From positions 682,001 to 746,000 of the forward strand of contig JABMLP010000022.1 in assembly GCA_013176395.1 (NCBI GenBank): a DNA stretch of 64,000 bases. The letters are read 5' to 3'. The translations under genes and the position numbers were made by a program. Below, piece after piece: positions 44,940 through 58,952 of the stretch (position 1 is the stretch's first letter; the number at the start of each line of letters is the position of its first letter). The notes beneath the pieces were generated by a model. That model was not told where the DNA came from. It ran no database searches and saw only the letters and a program-made list of their open reading frames with translations. This stretch comes from Venturia oleaginea (Eukaryota; Ascomycota; Dothideomycetes; Venturiales; Venturiaceae).

Positions 44940-45610
44940 ATGGCTCCAATCACCGCAGACGACACCGTCAAGTTCTTGATCGCTTGCATCACTTGCAAGG
45001 AGGGTGACAAGGTAAGACACCCTCTTCACACGCGCAAACTTCAGAGGCCCTAATTGACAACGAATAGATCGATTTCGAAAAGGTCGCCGCAGAATGCGAG
45101 ATCGTGACCAAAGCCGCTGCGTAAGTCTATCCTCGCAGAACACTCGATACATATCTGGACGTTTCCGATTCATGATTCACCAGGAATCCATCGAGGCTGC
45201 TTCCCACGTAGAAATGTCCAATCGACTAACACCTCTCCAGTGCCAAACGCTACGAGCGCATCATCAAGAAGGCCAAAGACGACGACGAGAAACTGAAGGC
45301 CCAGAAGACAGCCGTCTCTGAGGCCGTTGCCAAAGGAGAAGAGCCGCCAGCTGCAGAGGAAACTCCCAAGAAGAAAGCTCCCGCCCCCAGAACCCCCAAG
45401 ACACAAAAGACGCCCAAGCCCAAGGCCGCTCCCAAGGAGAAGAAGGAGACGGCCGCTTCCGCCAAAAAACGCAAGTTGGCTGAGGTCAAGGAGGAGGAGG
45501 AGGAGGCTGAGGAGAATGCTACCGAGGATGCTGCCATGGATGATGCCGGAAGAGAGGAGAAGGCTTCCATTTTTGGTCGCCCAGAAGATGACATCAAGGT
45601 TGATGTTTAA
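44940..45610 (+). CDS. Small Myb/SANT-like protein, cluster member F
   Basis: Exons 44940-45011, 45068-45120 and 45241-45610 give 164 residues. The domain is ITADDTVKFLIACITCKEGD, then IDFEKVAAECEIVTKAAAAK and RYERIIKKAKDD, interrupted by two introns. The tail is strongly Lys/Pro/Ala-rich (ETPKKKAPAPRTPKTQKTPK), reminiscent of histone H1 tails, then acidic, ending IFGRPEDDIKVDV. The gene structure is clean and the splice phases agree. A nuclear, chromatin-associated role is inferred from composition. Confidence 0.75.
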
Positions 45611-46549
45611 GTATTTCTGCTCTCGGACGAGAACAAGTTCACATCCACACTCGGCATTGCTGAGCCTTCCGGTAGATAGCTCGTCTGGATATGGGCGGCG
45701 ATGATTCATGTATATTTGGGAATATGGTTGGAATTGGCGTTGGACTGAAGGACAGGATAGACCCTAGCAGAGTCGAGGGTTTCATGACTGATGACATGTC
45801 GTTCCTTCCAACTGTTCCATTGTGCATTACGTCTTGTTCCACCTTCAAATCATTTCGGCCCGTCGTCGCCTAAGGATTTTAGCGTCAATATTGCATTTCA
45901 GCGTGACCCAGCGGATGAATCATTTAAAACGCGGCGATTGCAACCAAAAGCGCCGATCTCTTGCCATTGTTCGGCCTATTCATCTCGAAAAGCCACGATA
46001 AGACCCACTTTTGATGACCACGTGGACCACCTGGACCCCTTCTGGCGCAATTGTGTTCGACTTCGAGCTCAACGAATACCATCTCGTTCATGCGACTCCC
46101 CCTCATCCCTTTATAAAGTACCACCTCCTTGGTCATCCAGTCTTCTTGACAACAACAACAACAACAACAACAACATTAACATCATCATCAACATCAACAT
46201 CAACATCAATAACAACATCAACAGCCACTCATCATCCTCCAATATGCCTTTGACTTCCTTCTCTTAGACTGATACCTTCAACTTCATTGTACCTCTACCC
46301 TTTCTGCGCCAACAAAAGTTCTATCCCCTCGGCAACGACCAAAAACAACAAATCTTTCGACAGTGGCGCAACATCTGGTGTTCAGCGCTGGTCTGCTTCC
46401 ATCCCGTCCACATCCTTCAGGCCCATCTTATTCGAAATCAAAACCCTAGACAAAAGCAAGACTCCCCTTCCGTAAGTCCACCTCATCTAATCATCCCGTA
46501 ATTCTTAATCATTGTCACTAATCTTCCAATAGAGTTCGCATCCAACACA
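45611..46549. other. Interval with AAC/ATC microsatellite upstream of member G
   Basis: An (ACA)n tract and then an (ATCAAC)n-like tract lie at about 46148-46222. No gene is seen; the frames here are repeat-driven. Confidence 0.5.
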
Positions 46550-48269
46550 ATGGCTTCATCAAACACAGATCCAAAGATAGAAACCGAACCAGAGACGGAC
46601 ATCGAGGAGCCAGAGACACCGGAGACAGACGCGCACAGGATAGCGGTCTTCAATCGCCCTCCTCATCGTGATATTGTTCGCTGGACTGGTAAGTCAATCT
46701 ACACACTTGCGCTCCTATTGGTTTTCCTCATGTTGGCTGAGTTTTGCACAGTCTCTACGACTTTTACACATGCTCCAATAGTCCGGCATTGCTAACAAAA
46801 TCTTGCAGACGAAATGCTAATCCTCTTTCTCGCCGAGCTCCGTCGCCAAGCTCAACTCAAAAAGATCGATCTCCGCGAGATAATGGAGATCGCGGCCAAA
46901 ATCGCAGTCGCTCCTACATGTACAGGAGATGCTGTGACTCAGCAGATCGTTAAGCGAGAGAAGCGTATCAAGGCGAAGGAGGAGGCCAGTGGCATTGCCA
47001 GTTCGAAGGCCAATGACAAGAACGGACGAGCGCCAACAACGCCCAAGGCGACCAGAGCTACTGCTGGCAGAGCAAGCAGCAGCAAAGCAAGCTCAGCTGC
47101 CGCAAAGCCAGCCAAATCTTCTCTCTTGACGCCAGTCGCCACGCCAGCCAGGAAAAAGGCTCAAGCCAAGAAACCATCAAGCATCGCTGCCAGCGCAGGC
47201 GCTTCAAGCACCACGAAGCTTGGCAAAAACGAACGAAAGGATATCTCCATCGTCAATCCAGCTCGCGTCCAAGATGATAGTGATTCCGAGTACACAGAGA
47301 GTCCGGAGAAGTCGAAGGGTAAACGCAGTCGTGGAAACACCATCAAGGCAGCCCAGAAGTCGGGTAGCAAGAAGGGCAGGAAATGTATTTCCGACTCTGA
47401 ATCAGACTTCGAGTACGAGCTCCTCGATACCCCGAGCAAGAAGTCTACAGACAAGTGCAACCGAGCAAACTCTGTCAAGAACAGCCATTTGGCCACGGGC
47501 GCCATCCAGCAGGGATCTGCTCGCAAGACACTGCCAAAGCCTGCGGAGAAATTCGAAGCGGTTGAGACTTTCGAGAAGCAAGAATTCGAGGAGGAAGATG
47601 AAGACGAGGATTTTGTTGTTATCAAGCAGCCCCAGAGTGCTGGCCATGACTTTTCAGATCCTGCTGCGGCGCTCATGAGTTTGGCAGGCCCTCCGCGGAG
47701 CCGCACCATATACGAGGGTGCCTCTCGCCATGACTCTTGGAACAACAGCCCACCATCATCCAATGGCTACATCGGCCATTCCTTGGGTGACTTTCAATTG
47801 TATAACGCCTTCTCTTATGGTCAACCGATGGAAAACAGTAATTTTGGTGGCCTGTTGCATGGCAGAGGTCATGCACCCTCGTATTTCAACCAGTAAGTTT
47901 ATACTCGATATCGATATCGATAACTTTCTGGCAATCTTCGGAAATGGAATTGCCAGAAATTCATCGCTATCTCTGTTGACCTCACTAACCTTAATTAGGA
48001 TGCCAAACACTTCAAATCAAGGCTCTTATGGCCCAGCATCCTTCGAGTCGCTCAGCTCGCACATCCACCAAGATCTCACTTATGGTAACAACAACAACCA
48101 TAACCCTACCTCATTCCATCAAAATCGCAGTTTCAGCTTCTCGACCAACACCAGCGAAGAGGAGCCGAGCTTTGCAGATTTCTTGTCCGAGCAAAATCAG
48201 GTCAGCTTTTTTGCTGCCGAGAACTACGGTGACTTTCTCGACCACAGCTACAAATTCAGCGAAGTTTGA
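46550..48269 (+). CDS. Myb/SANT-like protein with long tail, cluster member G
   Basis: Exons 46550-46688, 46809-47892 and 47999-48269 give 497 residues. An acidic N-terminus leads to VRWTDEMLILFLAELRRQAQ, KKIDLREIMEIAAKI and a third helix TQQIVKREKRIKAKEE, giving a W--EM--L first helix like the other members. A long disordered middle follows, rich in Ser/Lys/Ala with SDSE-type acidic patches, and a Gln/Asn/Ser/Tyr-rich C-terminus (TYGNNNNHNPTSF). It is the largest member and may be the most conserved form. Nuclear function is inferred from composition only. Confidence 0.72.
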
Positions 48270-49729
48270 ACATTAGCTTTCGTTCCCTCCAACAAATTTC
48301 CAGCATAGACCTTACATCTACTCTCAGCTCATGACTGTAAACGTCATGCAACAATGACAGTCTTAGCCACGTCATGGCACTCCGGTGCATACGTCTATTT
48401 CAATCATCTATGGTATGTCAGCCGCTATCCGGCCTTTCAGATGTGTAAAGCTTATCATGATCTAGGAACAGCAAGGTCGATATCTGAACGGATCTTCTCA
48501 TTTCCAGAGCTCAAAATTATGGTTCAGGAGCTCTTTCTTTTGTATCCATGGCCTTGCTCTTGGATGCGCCCCGGTGGCCTTGGAAAAAGCGGGAAGGATT
48601 TCTTTATTCATGGAACATCCATTCATCGGCCAGGCATACTCATTTTCCTCGGAATGGGCGCACTCTCGATTGGCCACACCCATTTTTCTCGGACGGACAC
48701 GATTATCGTTGTCAGATGGACATACTCATGTTTCTCAGATGGATAAACTCGTCTTTCCAGATTGACACATATTTTCAGCCACATGGGATCGTTTGATAAC
48801 TCTTTTATGATAGAATCAAAAGATCCAAGCTCTTATTCACTTCAACTTTCTAGTGCGGCTCAATGTGATTGCGTGTTCAAAATCGTCTATCATGATCTTT
48901 GAAATAGTAATGCTGATGTCGAAAACGCCGTGGTGAGGCATTTGAAGGTCGCTGCATCAGACCTGTGACAAGTTCTGAAGGGTCTCAGAATAATATAGAC
49001 CGCTAGGTTTAATTTTTTTGATTCGACAACGAGTCCAGCCTTTCGGAGGTCGCCGACCTTAGGAGATACACGGTTCGTGAGTTTAACGGGCGAAAATTGA
49101 CCAAAGCAGGAGCAGCGCTTTCCGTTGATCATTCCTCCAGGTAGATATTACTGGCTCAAAGAATAGCAGAAGGTCAGGATCGAGCGTGGTGATATCCCGA
49201 GGATCGTGACGAGCGTTGGGTCATGACTGTGGACATCCAGCTAGGCACGGCAGGTGTATAGTCCTGCGCTGCTTGTAGACGTGAAATCAAAGGTAGGTAA
49301 GTATAAGACTGGGGTGGATTCAAACAACAGATGCTAATGTCTGCAGATTGCGGGCGGGATGCGATGGTGTATAGATTGTAGACGTGTTCCCTTTGGCTAG
49401 CCAGGTATGGAGAGATGCGGCTGACGAGGATAAATTACATAAATGAAAAGGATGGAGCAGGATATATAATTGATATTGAAAAGACTAAGTGATATACAAA
49501 GCAGTATCAAGTTGTTGCGGAAGCATAGCATGAATGAGGGAGTTTCCGAGGATGAGACGAGGTTAAGAATTGCAAGTCACGTTGACTAAATTCAACAACC
49601 ATCGATACACTTCACTTGAACCTAGATAATAGAGATGAGATCAATCAATGAATACTACTGGATGCTTCATTCATTCTCACCACTTACCATGCTGAAAAAA
49701 CATGTGACGTTGTGCCTTGCGGTGGGTGA
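48270..49729. other. Gene-free interval
   Basis: Downstream of member G and upstream of HSP60. The open frames have no family features and no repeat was recognised. Confidence 0.45.
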
Positions 49730-49742
49730 TTCGTGAATGTTC
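49730..49742 (+). promoter_or_regulatory. Heat-shock element upstream of HSP60
   Basis: TTCGTGAATGTTC is a perfect three-unit alternating TTC/GAA array with 5-bp periodicity, about 150 bp before the HSP60 start. TTCT units continue to about 49757. This is the standard Hsf1 binding layout. Confidence 0.75.
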
Positions 49743-49889
49743 TATTCTAAAGTTCTCGCGATGCGGATGGACATTTTTTCTTGCCGCTCAAATCCATCAC
49801 CAATTCCTAACCTCTACACCTATCTCCCCCGAGTTATTACTGTTTAGACATAGCTCAATTTCAATTAATCCTCTCCTCTTCACGCCACA

Positions 49890-51780
<1,891 letters not shown>

Positions 51781-52636
51781 AAAAGTGATATATACCCCTG
51801 TGTGTCTTCCGATCGTGATGTATAAAAACGGCCTTAATCTTTTCCTAGCAAAATGTGTGTTTATTACGTATGGGGTAATGGGTATGGGTTTCGATGGGAA
51901 TTAGTGTATCTCTCCACTCTGTGTGCTCCGCGTTGGGTTTGGGTTGAGCATTTAAAAGCGGCTCTATGGGGGTGGCGTTCTTAGATGTAGCATATGGTTG
52001 GGCTTCTCCGCTCTGCCATGGTGGGAGAGGCTTTTATGTACGGTCAGCCAGGCTACCGTATATTCCGGTTGAAGATGAACAGATCGCCAACTTTGTAGAT
52101 ACTCAATACATTGTTCGAAGAAGTAACGAGTAAAAGATAGAAAGTTTAGCTACTGCTACTGGGGGACTCGCTGTTACACGAAGTAAGGATAGAGCAAGAA
52201 TAATGACTGTTCATTCATATAGCTCCCACGAGTCTATTACGTTGGAGTACGTAGGTAATAAAACTGTTTGGTCAAGTAGTTATTTATGTGTTTGACAGAG
52301 TTAAATTCTCTTTCTTGTCTACCGATGAAGAGGATGATTAAGGTTACATGAAGAGATCAGGTATGCGATGTTTTGGGATGAATTCGTATGTGAGGGATAT
52401 CACAGCATTCCCCATGCAGAGAAATAGCTATTGATTAATTGAAAAAGGATCCCCATTCACTCGCTACAAGCCCGGAATTGAATGCGCCCGAGGGATCCTA
52501 CACTAGACTATACAATTGGCAAATGTCCCTCCATTTGTCAGTCATGACCATGAACCAACCCCAGACGCCTAGCAAAATTGACATACTACCCAAACATCTC
52601 AAAAGATCAACTTTACGCCGCAACAATGAAAGCCAC
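51781..52636. other. Interval between HSP60 and the MATE gene
   Basis: Two convergent 3' ends flank this stretch. No gene or repeat was recognised. Confidence 0.45.
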
Positions 52637-54300
52637 TCATTGCATATGCGGCGGCTCGTCATCCCTATTCTTCGCCTCATCAACCGCCTGCTTCCAGTTG
52701 AAGGCACCAAGATAAGCTCCTTCAGAAACCGTAATAAGCGCGGAACCAACCACGCATCCCGTCCACAATCCCGCAAGTTCCAAATGTGGCTTCCCAAAAC
52801 ACAAAAGCAGAGATAAAGGTACAGCAACAGCGTAATAAACAATCAAATTTGCGAAACCACCGATTTTTTGTCGTCCCAGACTGCGGAGCATACCGTTGAC
52901 GAGAGCAGTTGTCGCGTCAAAGAGTTGGAAAGCGGCTAGGATGGGCATGATTTGCGATGCGATTTTGATGACTTCGGGGTCGTGAGAAAATACCTTGGGT
53001 AGGATGTGGCGGGTTAGAGTTAGGAATGCCCCGTTGATGAGACCCATGACGACGAATATGACGATGTACGCTCTACTCGCTACCTTGGCTGCTTGCAGAC
53101 TTCCTGATCCGATTAAATTTCCGAGACGTGTTGAGACGGCGACGCTGACGGAGAATGGGATATGGAACATGACCATGCATACTGTCATGACGATGGACTG
53201 TGCTGCGAGATGGGCGGTGGAGAGGTAACTCGCTGAGAAGGTTAGGATGTCGAAGGCTAACCACTCCGCTTCAACCATAATAATGCCTTTGTTCGAAAGT
53301 TAACGGTGTAGCGGTTTGGTTTTAGAGGAGAATTTACCTGGGAGTGAAAGCTTGACCATGGGACCCCAATTCTTGAAGGCTTGTTTTGAAAAGCCGCCCC
53401 AGCAGACAAGCGACGAAGGGTTAACGAAGCGAGCGTAGATCCAGAGGAAGAAGGGAAGGAGATTGTTGCTGATTACTACTGCCATAGCAGCTCCAGAGAT
53501 TCCTAGTCCCCATACGAAAACAAAAAGATAATTGAGCGCAATATTGATTGGGGTGCAGATCAGGAGGACAATCAAGCTGGCGTTGAATAAGCCTTGAGCT
53601 TGCGTGAAGCGTTTTCCAGCTTCGAAGAGTGCGAAACCTGGCGCGCCCAATAGGTAGATTCGGAGATAGTCTCCTGCTAGGTAGGCGAGCTCCCTCTCCG
53701 GCACGAGAGCAGCAAGTACTGGACCGGAGAAGATCCACAGGACACCAATTGGGATGGTGACAGCGAAGAGAAAGAGAGCCATTCGCTGGAGATGTAATCC
53801 GACCAGTTCCTTGCGGCCAGAACCATAGGCTTGGGCACATAGCGTATCGAGACCTGGATATCCAGTTAGTACAAAGGTCGTCTTTCGCTTTCATGAAGAA
53901 CCCACTCGTGGCAAGGCCCTCATATACAGCCATTCCAGTAATATTGGCTGTCATTGAAGCCAGCGACACGGCGCCTAATGCATTGGTAGATATGTGACCG
54001 ACCACAAAGATGGTGACAAGGTTAAAGCTATACTGCTCAAAGTTAATAATGGATGGAGAACACTTCGACTTCAATGGGACGTACTTGTAAGAGATATGTA
54101 AGCGTTAGTGGCAGAGAATAGCCAAACAGCAACCGCGACTCTTTTCCAAAAGTCGTGTGCACCTCGGTGAAGCCCAGCAGTGCTTCGGTCTCATCTGGTT
54201 CAGGAACTACGGCATAGTCGCTCTTTTTACCACTATCTTCGAAGGGAGGACGGATGGACGACGCGACGGAGAAGCGGCGAGGGCCAGCAGATGGATCCAT
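52637..54300 (-). CDS. MATE-family multidrug/toxin exporter
   Basis: MATE proteins export organic cations and drugs in exchange for H+ or Na+. Exons 54300-54085, 54032-53906, 53853-53338 and 53286-52637 encode 502 residues. A hydrophilic N-terminus (about 45 residues) precedes twelve hydrophobic segments. Family motifs are VVGHISTNALGAVSLASMTA, LDTLCAQAYGSGRKELVG, LRIYLLGAPGFALFEAGKRF, and in the second half VEAEWLAFDILTFSASYLST and FSVSVAVSTRLGNLIGSG. These match the fungal Erc1-like branch (vacuolar or plasma membrane). The donor of exon 2 is GTGGGT, chosen because it restores LATSLDTLCAQAYG. The substrate is unknown. Confidence 0.93.
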
Positions 54301-54751
54301 GGCATTAATTGAGTAGTTTGCTGTCCTTGATGTAAAATCAGAAGGGCATATGTGATATTTATACTTCAAGCCTTGGAGCATATCATGGAGCGGAGTCGAG
54401 CAGTTCGGCTAGACTATATGCACGGCCGGGAAATCGGGAATGCAGATAGCAGAGTGGGTCAATGGATCGATTGGCCGGCTCCTATGGCCTCGAAAGGGCA
54501 TGGAATCCATTGCTTGATGGTATTGCCACAGCGGAGTGGAACCGGAGATTGTGTTGACCCATTTTACAAAGTCGTGGTGGAAAACGGATGGTGGTTGCAG
54601 AGATAGAGATGGCGAAATCGAGCATTACTCCCAGGCTAACTGGTTCACGTTAATGACTATCAAGACTTTCAAGCACGTGATTAATGACTTTCACTGAGTC
54701 AACTCGCTTCCAAACCATCATCTCAACCTCACCCCATACACATCCTAAATC
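54301..54751. other. Divergent promoter between MATE and BUD31
   Basis: About 450 bp separate the two starts. No other feature is recognised. Confidence 0.4.
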
Positions 54752-55247
54752 ATGCCTCCCGTGCGCAGCGCCCGAAACAAGAAGCCTCCCCCAGATGGCT
54801 TTGACGATATCGAAGACACCCTCCTCGAGTTCCAGAACAAGTTGAAGGACGCAGAGAATGCGCCCCACGACGGGAAGAAGCGGTACGAGACCGTGTGGCC
54901 AGTTTTCCAAATCACCCATCAGAGATCACGGTACATCTACGACCTATACTACGAGAAAGAGGCCATCTCAAAACAGCTCTACGACTGGCTTCTCAAGAAT
55001 AAATACGCCGACGCAAACTTGATCGCAAAGTGGAAGAAGCAGGGCTACGAGAAGGTAGGTCTTGTCTATTCGAGTAACGGGAATATCTGCTGACAAATTT
55101 CAGCTCTGCTGCCTTCGATGCATCCAAACCGCCGAAACCAACTTTGGTTCAACCTGCATATGCCGTGTGCCCAGCGAGAACCTCAAAGCCGATCAAACCG
55201 TCGAGTGCGTGAGCTGCGGTTGCAGAGGATGCTCCTCAAGCGACTAG
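54752..55247 (+). CDS. BUD31: BUD31/G10 splicing factor
   Basis: BUD31 (G10) is a small conserved component of the spliceosome (NTC-related/SF3b-associated), needed for efficient pre-mRNA splicing. Exons 54752-55054 and 55104-55247 encode 148 residues, the usual length. Hallmarks are the N-terminal [20 protein letters not shown], then [40 protein letters not shown] and a C-terminal zinc-binding Cys cluster ([26 protein letters not shown]). The intron falls just before the Cys cluster. The assignment is unambiguous. Confidence 0.97.
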
Positions 55248-57156
55248 AAAAAGTCTGCCATACGTCAAGGGTTGCAAAGCCTTTTCCCCCACACTGAGGA
55301 AGACCAACAATCTCCACACTCACTACACTTCTCAAGCGGTTTTCGAGGAACACCACTCCACGAATGACGAACGATCACGGAACATTCAATATCACATGGA
55401 AAATAAGGGAATGTGGAGACGACGACAAGAGACACATCAAAGGCAGTTGAAAACCGGCTAGCCGGCGACCCCAAACGAAAGAGAAAAGTCTTTTGAACAA
55501 TGTTGTCGGCGAAGAGACGAGGATTTAGGCGCTACGATTTGGAGTGAACAACGATATCAGGTTAGATTGCTTCAAATGACCAAAAGATATTTTCCACAGT
55601 TCTCTAACTAGCCACAGATCACACGGGTTGATTACGTTCCACGTATCTCATGATTCCTGCCGATCATGGTTCGTGATGTGAAAAGTGGCTAACTGACTAA
55701 CAGCGACTGGTGCCATCTGGCAGTTTGGACTGAACGGACCGGACAGTGGACATGATGAGTTTGACATTTTCTTTCTGAGGGAGAAGCTTGCAACACCGAT
55801 CATTCACACACCCCCAAGCTTTCTTTTCCAAAGTGCCAGAAGCGAGACTTAGGAAGGCTGAACACTTGACGCCACTGTGGCCCATGTTTCGAAAAAAAAA
55901 AAAGGCACAGTGGTCTCATAGCCATACCCGCTGAGAAATAACGTGCTTCATTACAACAACTGCGAATTACCATCGGTCTCGATAAACTTCTAGCGACGCT
56001 CCTTTCGAAGATTGCTAGAAATCTACCGACGGCGGTCTTAAGTCGAGAGGTTACTGTCTGGAGGTATAATTACCATTATCCGCGGGCCAGAGCGAGCATG
56101 AATTGGTGAGATCACTGTGGGGGTAAGATACCTTGGAATTCTGCGAAGGTTTATTGCTTGATCGTATTTATTTCATTCGCAAAATCCCTTTCAAACAACA
56201 ACCTCCCGGCACATACGGCTTGACGTTGAAAGATGAAAGATGTCAGGTAATGTGTTTCAAAAGAGACCTGTGCGAGTGCGAGAAGTTTGTAGTAAGTATA
56301 CTGAATTATACTCACTATCAAAACCACCTACAAATATCCATCCCCAACGTTGCTGTTGCCCTTCGGCGAAAGAAGTTATTGTTATTTAGGATTTCCTTCT
56401 TGAGTTGTTCTGAAGCTGAGTTTAACATGTTGATAATCTCTTACGGAGTCACGGTGACGCAGGAGAGGAAGGGACAAGGAGATTTGAATGAAGGACTCGA
56501 TTCATCTAGTCGCTCGTATAGTACTCCTTGTTCCTCCGCAGACGAATAATATAGGCCGTTAGAGTATTGTTCGGATATCTATAAGCTTGATTTCAGCTGT
56601 CTGAGGTGGGGATGATAGTTTGAGAGTATGACTACCCTATTCATGTTCGGCTCTGGGTATTCGTTGAAAGCAGAAACTTCACGCTACAACGCCAGCATTA
56701 ATATGATAGTTACCCAAAATGTGAAATACTCCTCTCAAATAACCAAGAAAGTCGATTGATTGTTGCGGTAGATTTCGAGTCTTGTATAGATCCAAGATGG
56801 ACGCGTATATTTCAGCGCTGAGAAATCAAATGCCCACCACGGACGTGGATGGGCACCCTTTTTGAGCAGATTTTTGACGAATGCAGTTTCAATTCGGTGT
56901 TTGAATATAAGATCGGCTTGATGATTATTTTTTTCCAGTAGTTTCATGGCGGGGCATGGTTTGAGGTGGAACACAGTGCTTTGCTCAGGGAATTGATGTA
57001 TGTAATCATTTTTGATATCAAGTTATGGGCAGATGCAAATAACCCAGCCATAAATATCAGCTCTTGCAATCGTACAAACCCTCCACATCTTTCTCTCCTT
57101 CTGTAACTGCAGGTCAAATGACAATTGCTCCTATCACACATCACAATTCCACCACT
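55248..57156. other. Gene-free interval
   Basis: A poly-A run occurs at about 55892-55902. The open frame around 56133-56549 has no ATG start and no family feature. Nothing else is seen. Confidence 0.4.
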
Positions 57157-57657
57157 TCATCCCTTGAACTCCTTCCTCACTCCCACATCACCCTCATTTT
57201 CTTCGCCCATGTCACCCTCAAACGTCGGAACAACAACATCCCACTGACCCCTCCACTTCCTACCATCAACCACCATCTCATCCTCATCATCCTCCTCCTC
57301 CGCCTCCTCCCCAACCTTCTCCTCCTCCTCTACAAACCGAAACGCAAGTGCCCCACCATTCTTCATCCCAATACCCTTAGCAACACCCTCGGACTCAAGA
57401 TCCTGAGTAATCTCCTCCCATCCCTGCTCCAACTCGAGTGGATCGATGGCTTTTGCGAGACGCACATCGGACACATCCTGTGGTATTTTGTGGCCGTTTA
57501 GGATACCGCTTGGTGTTCTTTCGTGGAGGGCTTGGAGGAGGGATTCTTTTATTGAGTTTGGAGTTGTGAGGGGAGAGATGTGGAGGAGGACGGTTGTCAT
57601 ATGTTGTTTTAGGCGGATTGTCCAGGCGTTTTGGGCGCTCAGGGGTGCTGGTGGCAT
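57157..57657 (-). CDS. Small conserved acidic protein of unknown function
   Basis: A single-exon frame of 166 residues. The N-terminus has a ubiquitin-like or small alpha/beta pattern (WTIRLKQHMTTVLLHISPLT, then IKESLLQALHERTP, then IPQDVSDVRLAKAID). A strongly acidic run (about residues 110-128) and WRGQWDVVVPTFEGD follow near the end. I do not recognise the family. It is divergent from the Tim17-like gene (about 630 bp between starts). The composition is far from random, so I regard it as a real gene. Confidence 0.65.
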   Translation of the reverse strand: MPPAPLSAQNAWTIRLKQHMTTVLLHISPLTTPNSIKESLLQALHERTPSGILNGHKIPQDVSDVRLAKAIDPLELEQGWEEITQDLESEGVAKGIGMKNGGALAFRFVEEEEKVGEEAEEEDDEDEMVVDGRKWRGQWDVVVPTFEGDMGEENEGDVGVRKEFKG

Positions 57658-58289
57658 TTTTGATTCGGAATGTTCTAGGAGTCTGAGTTAGCTTTGAATC
57701 TAGCAGGAAGAAGAACTTTTGGTTGATGCTTCTTCGTCTGATGTGAAATTGTGAGATCACGTGCAAAGGCGATGAAATTTGCTGCAACGCGATTTGAGAG
57801 GAGACGAACGCATTAAATGATGGAGTAGAGAAGTAGCATGAAATGAGAGGTCTTTAATCATGAGAAGAAGCGCGATTCCGAGGCTCCTGGAAGCTTGACA
57901 GTGATTGCTCTGTTGGCTGCTTTTCTAATCGCATCTTCTTGTACCGAACAGGACTTCTCGGCGCAAGGATTTTTAAAAAATCAACAAGAGACTCTATGAC
58001 TTACTTTATCCAGAGAGGATGAGGAGGAAGAATGTTTGCTATCAGAATGACGAAGTTACCGAGAGGACGTTTAGACCTGAACAGCAAGAAAAGTAAGACC
58101 GATCTCAATTATCTTCGGATGCGAGGACAGTGTTCTTTTTCAAGGAGAGCGAGCGCAGAGATGTACTCCTGGAATTGTTTGCTGTGAAGTTGATGTTGTT
58201 GAAGCAGCGAGTAGCGTGTCAAGCCTCTCGGACCTGAACTTCTGGAGGTTCGTGCTCAACCACCAATCCACCTCCATCTCTTACTCGCA
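57658..58289. other. Divergent promoter region
   Basis: Lies between two opposite starts; no further feature is recognised. Confidence 0.4.
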
Positions 58290-58952
58290 ATGTCCTATAC
58301 GCCTAATCAGCCCTCGGGCATTGATCTCAATTATGTCTCGCCATACTCCGATGAACCACCTCCCGAATTCATGGCCCACCGCATGTCTCGCCGAGGTCGC
58401 GATAAAACACAACGTCTTTCGATGCAGCCAGCAACTCGAATCAATGTCGGTTTCACTTCCGCAGCCATCGTGGGAGGACTTCTCGGTTTCACAGAAGGTT
58501 CAAAGAGGGCATCCCTCGTCTTCCGTGCCGAGAACGCTCACCGTCTCCCTACATCGCAAAAAGGCTGGTACTTCTATCACAAGAGCAAAAATTACAATGG
58601 CATGCTCGGGGGCGCGAAAGAAGGTGCCAAGATGGCATTGAAGACGAGTGTCTGGGTAGCGGGATTTATCACTATGGAGGATGCTGTGGATCAATGGAGA
58701 GGTGCTGGTGGACAGAGAGATTGTTTCTCGAGTCTTACGGCTGGATTGACAACGGCAGGCTTATTCAGCTTGTGGAATCAGTTTCCTGTTCCTACTGCTG
58801 CGAGAACGGCACGACTGGGGTTGAAAATTGGGCTTGGATATGGACTGGTGCAGGACTTGTTCAGTTTGTTGCAGGGAAGGAAGGTTAGCTATGTGGAATT
58901 CGGGAAAAGGATGATCAATGGAATGCGGAATGGCCGAGTGGAGCAGGACTAA
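58290..58952 (+). CDS. Tim17/Tim22/Tim23-family-like mitochondrial membrane protein
   Basis: A single-exon frame of 220 residues. The hydrophilic N-terminus is about 50 residues. Gly/Ala-rich helices follow: INVGFTSAAIVGGLLGFTEG, GMLGGAKEGAKMALKTSVWV, then AGFITMEDAVDQWRG and DCFSSLTAGLTTAGLFSLWN, and a last GLKIGLGYGLVQDLFSLLQG. Four short helices with GxxxG spacing and a central D--R/G segment are the pattern of the Tim17 fold. It is not a close match to Tim17, Tim22 or Tim23 themselves and is more like the divergent fungal members or complex I assembly homologues. The start and frame are clean. Confidence 0.72.
   Translation: MSYTPNQPSGIDLNYVSPYSDEPPPEFMAHRMSRRGRDKTQRLSMQPATRINVGFTSAAIVGGLLGFTEGSKRASLVFRAENAHRLPTSQKGWYFYHKSKNYNGMLGGAKEGAKMALKTSVWVAGFITMEDAVDQWRGAGGQRDCFSSLTAGLTTAGLFSLWNQFPVPTAARTARLGLKIGLGYGLVQDLFSLLQGRKVSYVEFGKRMINGMRNGRVEQD

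Noticed and set aside
46011..46267. Thr/Asn/Ile-repeat open frames
   Set aside because: They are read-throughs of the ACA/ATC microsatellite, present in all frames.
56133..56549. 138-codon open frame
   Set aside because: It begins at a TTG, has no ATG near its start, no domain and no splice context; likely chance.
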